Assembly (NCBI RefSeq): GCF_963678635.1
Contig: NC_087069.1
Span: 13,802,660 to 13,862,659, forward strand
Direction of reading: 5' to 3'
Origin: Symsagittifera roscoffensis
Taxonomy: Eukaryota; Xenacoelomorpha; Acoela; Convolutidae
Length of the DNA: 60,000 bases
The notes below the pieces were generated by a model. It was not told the origin of the DNA. It saw nothing but the letters and a program-made list of their open reading frames with translations, and did not search any database. This document shows, piece after piece, positions 46,644 through 57,627 of this stretch; positions within the stretch are counted from its first letter, which is position 1, and the number at the start of each line of letters is the position of its first letter. A program made the translations under genes and the position numbers.

Positions 46644-47521
46644 TGTTTTTGAAGAAAAATCTTCAACGATCATTACGGCGTTTAGCTTATTATTGTACAA
46701 TAACGACTGATAAAAACATCTCTAGTCGTTCCCTCCAAAACTGCAGTAAAATTTAAAAAGATATCTGAAAAAAATATTTAATGAATATAAAAGTATAAAA
46801 ATTAGTTAGTATGAACACAAATGGCTAGTATACAAAAATCATTTCTTCATCCCCAGCTTCATCATCTAAACATAACAGCAAATCATCAACACACTAACAT
46901 CATCAAAAACTAAAATTTTCTATCAATTAAATCTTAAATTGTTTATAAAGGCTTATCCTAATTCTTATTTTTAACTAAATTAAACTCTTTCAAATTAAAA
47001 CAGATCATCAAGGCTTTCCTTGGATCTTTAAATCACTTTTATCTAAATTAAATTTAATTGCATTAATTTTTATATTCTGATCATCAAGGCTTATCCTTGG
47101 ATCAAATCGAACTATTTTGTTCTCCCCCTCACAAATAATAAAGTGTCTAACGACCTGAAACGTCGATTCACTACCCAACCCTACCAAGGCCCAGGACTAA
47201 TAGAAATTTTTCAAACAAACTAACCTTTCTACTTAGGGTAAACAGCGAAGAACTTCGGTTATTCAACCGTCACTTGACCTCCCCTCTTATCTGACCCAGG
47301 ATAATACTTAAACCTAGTAAGTTTAAAATTGTATCTAACGAACTACTTGTGTTATAATTAAACCTCACCTTGTGCATCGATTTACTATTCTCCAACCCTT
47401 GAACACAATCACTACCCCTAAGTAAGATTAAGTAAATTAACACCTTAACTTAGACTTGCCACGACAAAGTAAAACTCGTTCTCCGGAATCGATATATGCT
47501 TTCCTCTCCAAACCTGAATAC
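46644..47521 (+). other. Long A/C-rich leader with duplicated hairpin
   Basis: No ORF with protein-like content. Two copies of GATCATCAAGGCT-(T/TA)-TCCTTGGATC stand at about 47004-47028 and 47080-47105. Each can fold on CAAGG/CCTTG. Such paired hairpins in a leader are candidates for RNA dimerisation or packaging signals. Confidence 0.4.
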
Positions 47522-50500
47522 ATGACCCAACATCGTAAGGACTAACTGTTTAGGATATTAAAAATCACTAATCACAATATTGCATCCGTCATTCTAAACC
47601 TTATATCACTAGACAATTTAGGAAATAAACAAACAATCGTATTACACAATTGTGAAATAAACAACGAAAAATACGATCTCGTAATCACTCCACACAAACA
47701 AACAGTAGGATATATTCGAACAAAACGACAAACAATTAAAAGGAAAATTTTAAGCAAACCAAGACAAATTACTCAAAAAAGTTTTTTAAAGCAAAGAAAT
47801 GCAGTCCCCGAATCACAAACTAGCAATTTAGAAGAACTTTACAAGCTAAAAGACTCCGTTAATAAAAATTACCAATTCAATGATCAATTATTTTTTTCTG
47901 ACTCAGAATCAACATCACATTCATCAATGCAAGGAAAACGAAGAATAAAAAAGAGTTACAAAAACAAACCAGTACGTCTAGACAATTGGAATCAACCAAT
48001 AAAACACATTGAACATTACGCACTAACAGTCATAAAACACAAGAATGATTCAAAGTGAAGAAAGTCAAGACGAAAACTCTGTTTTTCCATTTCTCATCAA
48101 TTCACTCACTGATTATAGAAGACAAATACAATTTTGTCAAAATTTAATTGCAAATTTATTCGAAAGAGGAAATAGCCCACGTACCACAGAATTCCCAGAT
48201 GTCAAAATAAAACGACAAATTCTTGATCACTATTTAGAAGGAATATGTAACATAGCACAACAGTATGGAATCTTTACCATAGAAATCAGTTCACCAAGTA
48301 AATTTCATGGTAAATATTAAATTCAAACAGACGATATAGGCATAGAAAATTCAGAAGCATTCACAGAATAAATAAAAAATATACAACATCAAAACTCACA
48401 AAGAGCAAATTCAATATTTACTAACAATGTATTTTCAATAATAAATAGTTATCTATCTTTACTAGAAAAAACAGAATCTCAAGGAACTTCACCAGTTCAA
48501 ACATCTAGACATACGACTGTAAGAAACGAAATTGCAGCATTTTCTAATATTTTGAACACAATCCGTGAAACACTATCAAACAACGAAGTTTCACAAAATG
48601 TTAAACACGACCTACAAAAAATTTTATCATGGTTTATCATTGATTATTTTACAAATAACAACGATTTAATTTCACAAGCAAGAAAAAATTTTAGACCCCA
48701 AAATACAAACGATGACACTGTCTCAGCAGAACAATCAGATTTTGTTTGGGACCCCGAATGGTCTCAATCACTATTTCTAAACATACCAATAGACATTTCA
48801 AGTCAAGCAAATAACGCAATTTCTTTTCACCAAGACAATGTCAAAGTATATCAACTCACAAAAAACGCAAGACCTTTAAATTATAATTCATTTCTACCCG
48901 ATATAATAGGAAAAAATAATTTAAACTCAACTATTATACAACAGGAAAACCTAAATGGAACTAGAAATCTTACACAACAAGACATTCAAACGCCATCACA
49001 TTTCGTAAATTAAGAAATAGTTGAAACAATAACAACAACAGCACAACAAACTATTTCACCAATACATCCAAATCTTACAACTCCAAGACCCAAAAATCCA
49101 ACATTACCACAGGTAACATTACAATTTACAGTTAAACACTCCGCTGTTCCGAAATTTTCACTTATGGATTATAAAACATATAGACCAATGACAAAACCAA
49201 CACAAAAACGAAAAACATTCACTTGAAATAATTTCGTAGAACATAACTATAACTATGTAAATAGATCGCAAACAACCCAACCCTACCGAACAAACACGCA
49301 AAATCAATTATTTTCACACAAACAAAATTTTCAACAATCATCCTCAAATACAGTAAATTTTCATGACTACCCACAAATTTCACAAGACCAAAGTCAAAGT
49401 TATCCATTTTTTCAACAAAATAAAATTAATATACAACAGAAATAGACATCAAACCTCTTACTATACACCTAATTATTCATCATCAGATGACGATGACTAT
49501 TATCAACCAGATATTTTTGCACCATATACACAGAAACACAAAATGCGACAATGTCGACTAAATCCAACATCACAGAATAATAATTTTTATCCACAAAACT
49601 TAACTAGTACACAATCTTACCAACCATTGCAAGTGAAAAATCCAGTTATTACACAATCTTATCAACCAATACAGATGCAAAACCCCGCCATTACACATTC
49701 TTATCAACCAACACAAATGCAAAATGAAATCCCACTACCATATTACCTACAGCAATATGAAATAACAAAGAGTCAACTAACAAATTTTTCACAAATGCAA
49801 AATGCCGCAGAATCCCCACAAATGACAATGAATCCCTACCTCATGGGTGGATCATCAATAACATCAAACAAGCCATTAATAGTATTTACAGGCACAGACC
49901 CTGAATATTCTATAGAAGAATTTTTAAATGCAGTCACCGCAAATCTAATCTTAAATATAGGACCTGAACCAAAAATACACCACTTCACCAAAATTGGATA
50001 CATAGACGCACAGCGTTTTTACAAACCACACTTGATGGCGCAGGTCGAAAACGGTTTTCAGTTTTACTTATAGATATGAAACCAGATTGGAAAAGATTCA
50101 CACAAGAATTTTCAAAAATGTTTGAATCTGAAAGGAACAAACAACATCAAAGAGTTTTATGCAATGAAATTCGTAGACTACTAGTAAGGATCGAAACACT
50201 AGTACAAAAAGCGTATTCACTAAACACTCATGATTATAAAAACACAAAAATGACAGAGATTTTAATGATGACTTTAACCCCAATTAAGGAAAATAGCAAT
50301 CAAAAAGAGAGCATCACATCCTTCCTCAATTCGAGAACCAGACTTAGATTTTAGAAAAATAGTTCGTAAATTAGAGCAAGCAGAAATCACTATGAAACTA
50401 GAAGAGACACAAAATCTCAAGCTACATTATGTTAATAATATACATACTAACACAACACAGATAAATAAGTTCAGACATAGACTTATCCGAGAAAATCACT

Positions 50501-51260
50501 GAAATTTTAAATATATACGAGAAGAACCCAAACTTTAAAGGTAAACCATCTTTCAAAAAAATGGTGTAACTTTTGTCGAAGATACGGACACAACATTGCC
50601 GAATGATCCAAGATAACCAGAATAAACCACAAAAGTACAAAGAACCAAACAAATCATTTTATCAAATATGAAAAAAGATCAAATAAAAACATTCCCAGTA
50701 ATAAAAGCTCGGGAAAAACACTTCCAAACAGTTCGAATTACTCAAGAAATCAATCACCTTATAACTCTAATTACAAAGGCAGATCACCAGAATACAGAAA
50801 TTCACGAAATTTCTCACAAAATAGATATAGTAGATCAAATAGTCGAAACAATCAGTACCGAAACAATTATTCACGATCAAATTCGAACAGACAAAGTTCA
50901 TTTGATACCAGTTCCTACTCAAACCCTAGGAATAGACACTTTTCAAATGATAGATCAAGAAATTCATCTTACAATAGACACAGAAATTATTCTAACAATA
51001 GGAATAGAAGTTACTCAAATAGTAGAAATCAACGATATCAAAACAATAGATCGAGAGATAATTCTTACAATAAATCAAATCACACGAGATCTAACTACAA
51101 CAACTATCAAAATAGATCACGAGATAACTCACAAAAAAGAAACTCAAACTATAACAATAGACAAAGAAACTATTCCCAATCACCACATAGGAATAATACA
51201 CGTTATTACGATTCTCAAAACAAATACAGAAGTAACACACCAACCATAAAAGGCAAATAA
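47522..51260 (+). pseudogene. gag: gag of the Ty3/Gypsy element, unusually large, broken
   Basis: The likely start is ATG 47522, with an early TAA at 47543. It is open from there to 48058, where a frame starting at ATG 48045 overlaps. That second frame runs to 49444 with TAA at 48318, 48369 and 49011 and TGA at 49224. A third frame (to 50072) has three tandem 14-residue repeats (TQSYQP..., 49609-49734) and a capsid-like FTGTDPEYSIEEFLNAV (about 49880). A fourth (50076 on) has DWKRFTQEFSKMF. A CCHC knuckle follows at 50565-50606: C-x2-C-x4-H-x4, whose last Cys codon is TGA. The end (about 50640-51260) is Arg/Asn/Ser/Tyr-rich, as in nucleocapsid tails, and stops at 51258. Total coding span is about 3.7 kb, two to three times a usual gag. 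Confidence 0.7.
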
Positions 51261-54200
51261 ATCAAGTACAAACAACTGAAGAAACAAATTCAGACGCCCC
51301 TGGTAATGATAGTACAGAAAACACTGAATTACATTTAAATAACATCAATTGCGAATCTACAGATAGTGAAAGTGACACAGAAAACACAATCTCAGTCAAC
51401 ATGATAGAAGTTGAAAATGACTATGAAACTGTTATATATGAAGAACCATTTCAATCACTCAATCACATATCTATGAAAATTGATTGGAATTTCTTTCAGA
51501 TTATTATACTAGACCTAGGAAAAATAACAAACCAACAGAACAAAAAGTAAACAAAGTAACGATTCCACACGAACCTGAAAAAGAACAAGTATCATGTTCA
51601 CATACGAATCACATTTACCAAAATGTACCAAAAGAACCACCAAGAGAAAAAATTTGGACAATTCCATTTCTCTTAGAAAGTCCAAAAAATAAAGAATTTC
51701 AACCACCAGACCTTGAAATAGATTCTTTATTAGACTCAGGAGCAGAATCAAATCTTATTAACATTCCAACATGGAATGACTCAAAATTTTACGTCCAACT
51801 CTAATACCATCGAAGACAGCCAGTAGACTGGCAACAGCACAAGGCTCAACATTAACTCATTACGGAAAAATCCAACTTTTCCTTATTCCCACAAACCGTT
51901 TAAACAAACATNNNNNNNNNNNNNNNNNNNNNNNNNNNNNNNNNNNNNNNNNNNNNNNNNNNNNNNNNNNNNNNNNNNNNNNNNNNNNNNNNNNNNNNNN
52001 NNNNNNNNNNNNNNNNNNNNNNNNNNNNNNNNNNNNNNNNNNNNNNNNNNNNNNNNNNNNNNNNNNNNNNNNNNNNNNNNNNNNNNNNNNNNNNNNNNNN
52101 NNNNNNNNNNNTTTTAGAACAAAGAGAAATCATATCTCCAGTAAAAAAAGAAGAACAGCCAAAAGGAAACACCTTTGTCAATCCTGTTATGACTCTCGCC
52201 AAAGGAGAATCATTAAAAATAGTTCTAGACGCTAAATACCTCAATTCACTCATTGATGAATCTAAATGTAATTGGCCCATAGTACCAATTCAAGTAATTC
52301 TAACAAAAATAAACGGTAAATATTTCACAACCGCAGATATGAATAGTGCATATAGTCATATGCCACTATATGAACAATCACGACAATTCACACAAAGTGT
52401 TATAGGAAATCAACAATATGAATTCAACAGATTATTCTATGTCATATCCATAGGACCAGCAGCTTTCTCAGCATTTATGAGTAAAACCTTTCGACCACTC
52501 ATACACAAGAAAAATGCAATCACATACTTAGACGATGTTTTTATGCAATCACAAACCAAAGATGAAATGTTCACAGTTCTAGAACAATATCATCAAATAT
52601 TAAAGAACGAAAACATGAAAGCAACCCCAGACAAATGATTTTTTTTCTTTACACGCGTAAAGTTTCTTGGACACATTATAGAGACAAACACTATAACCCC
52701 ATTGAAATCACGCATAGATGCAATCAAAAATTCCAGCCAATTACAAACAAAAAAAAATCCAAGAATTCCTTGGAATGCTAATTTTCTTAAGTAAATATGT
52801 ATATAAAATGCAATTATACTAAAGACCATTCTATAACATTCTTAGACAACAGAATATTTTTGAATGGACAACAGAACACCAAACACGATTTGAAGAAATT
52901 CAAAAATTTCTACCAGAACAAATCTCAAACACAATTCCAGACCCCAATCAACCATTTTATGCAATGTGCGATGCTTCAAATTTTGGCATCGGCGCATCAT
53001 TACTACAATCTCACAATGGAACGAATAAAATGAATCTTACATCAGCAAATTCTCGCCTATTCACACAAGCTGATTTAAGACTCTCTACTCTTATGAGATA
53101 ATGCACAGCTATAATATATACTCTCAGAGAATATGATTTTTTGATACTTGGATCAAAACATCCTACAGTTTTCTTTTCAGACCATAAACCTATTATATTT
53201 CTTTTTACACAAAAATCAAATCCAAACCATAGAGTTTACAGATTTCAATTAATATTAATGAAATTTCCAAACTTACACATAGTATGGACAGCATGAAAAA
53301 ACCTTGCATTACCTGATACTCTAAGAAGAAATACACCACCTGAATTACTAACACGAAAAACTACAGTTTAAATACCACAGAAAATAAAATTCTATCCTGC
53401 AAAAGATGAAACTTCACCACAATCAGAATGTAAATATGCAGTCAAAACTGACATAGATCAATCAAAATCAACAATCTTCAACATTTTCCCCTATATTTAG
53501 ATTGCCAAAACAACCACTATGAAGTTGATTCACTAGAAACATCTACTTTTAAGCCAATTCCATATTCACATTGGATCAAAAAAATACTCAACAAAAACGA
53601 ATCAAACAACAACCACATAGAAAGGATCCATTTCCTTTAATAGAAAAGGAAAATCTAACTGATACCATAAATCTATCAGGACCGTTACCAAATGATTCAA
53701 AATACACGATAAATCAAGTTTTTAATCTATATGACACACTTGACACAATACCCCTATCAAAAACAGAAATAGAAAACATTTTTCTTCCTCAAACAGAAAC
53801 AATTACACTAGAATAATTGCAAAAAAACCCAAATCTTGACCCAGTAATTAGACAACAAAAATCATGGCACAAACATAAAACTTAACCAACCAAAGCCGAT
53901 ACCACCATCTTAGGAAATAAAACACTCCTGCGATATTTCAGAAAATTTAACAATACCACAATAAACAAAAACACAGACATTTTAGAATATCAAACATTTG
54001 ATTCTAAAGTACCTTGCCTACCCTTAAGTATGATGTTAATAGCATTTAATCCATCACACACACTCAATACCAAATGACACTCAGGATCAGAGAAAACACA
54101 CTCTAATTTCATTCAAAATTATTATTTGCCAAATGCATCAATTTGGTTTAAATTGTTATGCAACGATTGTATAATATGTCAATAAACCCTAACCGAATCA

Positions 54201-55255
54201 AAAGCAAATAGCAGAAAAACAAGATTTTAAAGACAAAGTCTATATTTCAATCATAGAATTTCTTTTGACACAAAAGGACCAATTTCACCATCCTGAGAAG
54301 GAAACTCATACATAATGGTTATTTTCGATGCATTTACGCACTACGTAGCACTCAACCCAGTACCTCATTGTAAAACTTATTACGCATATACCACACTTTA
54401 CGAACACTGGATAGCTAAATTCGGATTACCCGAAATACTAGTCACAAAAAATGGCACTGAATTCATTAACAACGAAATTATCACACTATGCCATTTATAT
54501 AATATTAAACATGAACCACGTAGATCTCATGCACCTTGGACAAATGGTTTAGTCGTAGGTATGAACCGTTCATTACAGGAACATCTAAGATGTATTATTA
54601 AAGGAAATGATAAACAATACACCGAATGGTCAACAGATGTAAATTTATTCCCCTTATCTTAAAATTCACAAATTACAACAACATTAGGAAAGTCACCATA
54701 TGAAACGGTATTTAACCAAAAACCACGAAAACCAATAATGATCACAGAAAATGCTCACAAAAACGCACAAAGCCATTGTCAACACAATAGAGATTCAATA
54801 TGCTACAAATTACCATTACATACCCATGATGAAGACCACTTTCATCACCCACAAATTTCAAAATTAGCTTCCGGCACACATACTGAATGGATTTTAAATA
54901 GAGATAACAAACACAATGAAATTTATCAAAAAACAACGAAAAAATTGCTACAAAGACAAAATATACATACCCAAATCTTTTCACGCTTTACACCACCAAC
55001 AGATTTAAAAACCGGAATTTTTGCTTTAATTCCAATTTTCCCAACACAAAAAGGAATCTACAAAAATTACAACCACTCCAAAAAGGACCATATCAAATAG
55101 TTGATAAACCAACTGATGTAACATACAAACTTACTGATTCAAATAAAAATGAAAATGTTCACCATCGAAATAATCTATTACCCTATTATCCAAAAGACTA
55201 TGCACTCCGTGAATTAACTCAATTATACTCTTTCACAGGTTTAAAAATTGTTTAA
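51261..55255 (+). pseudogene. pol: pol: protease, reverse transcriptase, RNase H, integrase; broken
   Basis: The frame follows gag in -1 phase, with an acidic linker (51263-51480). Protease: LLDSGAES, catalytic Asp at 51733-51735. After the gap, reverse transcriptase (52112-52638) shows LAKGESLKIVLDAKYLNSL, FTTADMNSAYSHMPL and YLDD at 52525-52536. TGA follows at 52636. RNase H has CDASNFGIGASLL (Asp at 52970). Integrase has an HHCC-type finger (HSGSEKTH ... CNDCIICQ, about 54077-54183) and a core with the first Asp at 54327. The second Asp is Lys (TKNGTEF, 54447) and the Glu is Val (NGLVVGMNR, 54555-54557). A GPY/F module starts at 55085 and TAA ends it at 55253-55255. Several in-frame stops and frameshifts (near 51483, 51785, 52745) confirm inactivation. 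Confidence 0.9.
51912..52111. other. Assembly gap, 200 N
   Basis: Exactly 200 N between the protease C-terminus and the start of reverse transcriptase. The round number suggests a placeholder for unknown length, so the true protease to polymerase spacing is not known. Confidence 0.99.
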
Positions 55256-56099
55256 AATACTTCAGATATTAAACAAAATCAAAACACTGACAAAAACAAA
55301 ACCCTGAAGCCAATCCAACAAAACGAATAGTTTACCAAACATCTCCTAAAATCAAAACAAAAACATCTCAAAAAGAAAGAAAAAATTGAAAAAATGATAG
55401 AAAAAATTCTACCACAGGATCAAAAAAATTTGAACATAGAGAATCATCACGACTTACACGAAAACATTCATTCCACAATCTAAAATGATATAAAAGGTCG
55501 AATTTCAAAAACAACTTTAATTTTAATGAACATCTCCAAATTCTTTTTAATCATTTTGAACTTTGACATTTTCATTTTAACATGCTGAAATCACTTGAAC
55601 AAATCTAGTTCAAAATCAGCCAATAGAAATCACTCCATTTTATTACCTTATTTAGCCAATACGACTCTATTAGCCAATAAATATTAACCTCTACGCACAA
55701 CTTCAAGACCTCCAGGTCAAAAATAAGCAACCTTCTAAAATTTGACAATAAAATAAATACAATCTTAATATTACCACCCTCCACTATCAAGTAATACAAA
55801 GATCATTAATATTTTCCCCACTCAGACCTCAAAGACCCTTTAACCAAAAACATGAAATTAGCCTAAAGAGCAAAAAGTACATGATCGTTTAGCCTAAAGT
55901 ACAAATATTTCCTGGATACCCCCAACCATCCAATAAATAAAAACAAAACCAAGAAGACCTCCAGAGCACCATAAAATACCCCCTCAACAATATTTGACAA
56001 AACTCAACTCACTTGTCAAAAAACCAATAAAAATCCGACCACACTTGAATTTAGCCCGAAAAACTTAAAAAAGGTTCGACAAAACGAATCATTTCTTAC
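55256..56099 (+). other. Non-coding stretch after pol with CCAAT-box cluster
   Basis: No protein-like ORF. Three GCCAATA motifs lie at about 55618, 55654 and 55671, and two 'ttagcctaaag' repeats at about 55859 and 55892. The position before the small membrane ORFs and the envelope frame would suit an internal promoter or splice region. This is inference. Confidence 0.35.
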
Positions 56100-56309
56100 A
56101 TGCTTCTTTTCGCGACGGTCAATAAATTCAAACACATATTTTCAAACTTTTTCATAAAACTTTCTTATCTTCTTAAATTTTTTATAATATTTCTAACTGA
56201 TACTTATGAAACTTTGATAATACTTTTCATAAATGTTTGCAATCTTTTCCTAATTGTTATTACCTTTTTGATTCCCTTCGAAATATATCTAATTTTCCAA
56301 AATCCTTGA
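56100..56309 (+). CDS. Small membrane-protein ORF 1 between pol and env
   Basis: 69 codons from an ATG, intact. The product is extremely hydrophobic: after a short basic N-terminus (VNKFKHIF), two long Phe/Ile/Leu stretches (about residues 15-32 and 38-66) could each span a membrane. No family is recognised. AT-rich DNA can yield such ORFs by chance, but a second one follows at once and both keep ATG starts in a region where the large frames are broken. Confidence 0.3.
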   Translation: MLLFATVNKFKHIFSNFFIKLSYLLKFFIIFLTDTYETLIILFINVCNLFLIVITFLIPFEIYLIFQNP

Positions 56310-56346
56310 TAACCTCCACAGGTACGATAATTCAATATCTATTTAA

Positions 56347-56514
56347 ATGTTTCGAACCATTTTTAGTAGAAGTGATAATTTTCTAATATTCATAATCTTT
56401 CTCACATTTTTAACATCCCTCATAATGACAATGTGCAAATGTATAAAAAAGGCAATCATCACATTCGCTTTTATCAACAATCCTTTTAAATCTTTTCATT
56501 TAAGAAAACTATAG
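56347..56514 (+). CDS. Small membrane-protein ORF 2 between pol and env
   Basis: 55 codons, ATG 56347 to TAG 56514. A short polar N-terminus (MFRTIFSRSDN) is followed by one hydrophobic segment (about residues 12-27), then MTMCKCIKKA, i.e. a juxtamembrane Cys-x-Cys next to Lys residues, as in acylated membrane proteins, and a basic tail. It lies 37 bp after ORF 1. No homologue is recognised. It may be an accessory protein or chance. Confidence 0.3.
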   Translation: MFRTIFSRSDNFLIFIIFLTFLTSLIMTMCKCIKKAIITFAFINNPFKSFHLRKL

Positions 56515-56569
56515 TAAACTTAAAATTTCTTCATAGAAAAATAAAAACTCGAAAGTTTTTCAAAACTGC

Positions 56570-57593
56570 TAATCAACAGTCCCCACAACAATCCCCACCA
56601 ACAACCTCCCAAGAAGATCCAACAACACCAACAAATACCCAAAAACCCCCAATCATCAACACGCATTTTTTTTCAAGACAATCCAAATACCTTTGAAGAA
56701 AGGCACGCACGATTATCTGAACCCTTAGAAGCAGTTGTTCGCCACGCACCTTTGAGCGAATCACAATACGAACCAACATATAACATATACCCCCCTCACA
56801 CTTGAAATAAATAGACAAATCATACATCCAAGACGAAATAGAAATTTTCAAATTCGCAGAGTTCGTTTTAACATACCCCAATCGCCAACATCAAATACTT
56901 CAGATCTTTCTTGTAGCACATTACCAGATACTCCCCCAATTGCTTCACAACAAAGCACTTCTTATATTCCATCAGAATATTTAGGTTCAACTCCCACATC
57001 AGAACAAATTCGAGAAAACCCTTTTAATCCCCCAGTAACTACTGAATGCCTGCCATATTGGTCAACACACTACTACACTCAAGGCGAACACAGTTTAGTA
57101 AACGAACCAATTGAAATTTCATCTGATACAACATTATCAACGTTAACCAGAAACACTTTCCCTTCCTTCAACACCTTCGATAAGTCAAATATCACCAACA
57201 ATTTTTCCCCTAAATTTCCCTACAAATCTTGACACTCGATATCAAGAACAATCATCTAATAATACCTCTCCCCGATTAGATTGGAACACACTCGTAGGAC
57301 CTCCAACATTTGGTCAACATCAAGAAAACAGTAGACTACACAACTGGGCACTAAACAGACTACAATACAGACAAGATATCCACAAAGATATACAAGAACA
57401 TAACATCCAAATACTTCAACAAAATAGTCTCCCATAAAAATTCGAAATTACAGTAGGACTAAATAACCTTGTTCAACAACCATTTCCACAAGCCTCTCCA
57501 AATATAACAGCTCAATCTTTACCTCCCCCATTTATAACAGCCGAAATAATATATAAATACGATAGATATACTAAAAGACAACTGGATATATAA
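56570..57593 (+). pseudogene. Pro/Gln/Ser/Thr-rich reading frame, unknown
   Basis: Three consecutive open stretches in different frames (56570-56800, 56815-57232, 57190-57593) share a composition rich in Pro, Gln, Ser, Thr and Asn, and follow each other without overlap of meaning. Examples are SQEDPTTPTNTQKPP, then PDTPPIASQQSTSYIPSEYL, then a helical part (HNWALNRLQYRQDIHKDIQ) before TAA 57591. No ATG start is seen. It looks like one broken gene of roughly 330 codons just upstream of env. The function is unknown; a disordered structural or matrix-like protein is possible. Confidence 0.45.
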
Positions 57594-57627
57594 CTTTTTA
57601 CAACCCATATTCGGGACGATCAATCAC

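Noticed and set aside
50668-51249. 193-codon Ile/Thr-rich ORF as a gene
   Set aside because: A different frame of the same DNA reads an Arg/Asn/Ser/Tyr-rich tail that continues the gag after its zinc knuckle. The Ile/Thr frame is its shadow.
50604-52638. TGA read as Cys (alternative genetic code)
   Set aside because: TGA also occurs at positions expected to be Gly or Ser (about 53296 and 54295), and TAA occurs at many others. Cys is otherwise encoded by TGT and TGC.
56573-56881. 102-codon minus-strand ORF opposite the Pro/Gln-rich frame
   Set aside because: Gly/Val/Cys-rich complement of a Pro/Thr/Gln-rich coding strand, starting within it. A shadow.
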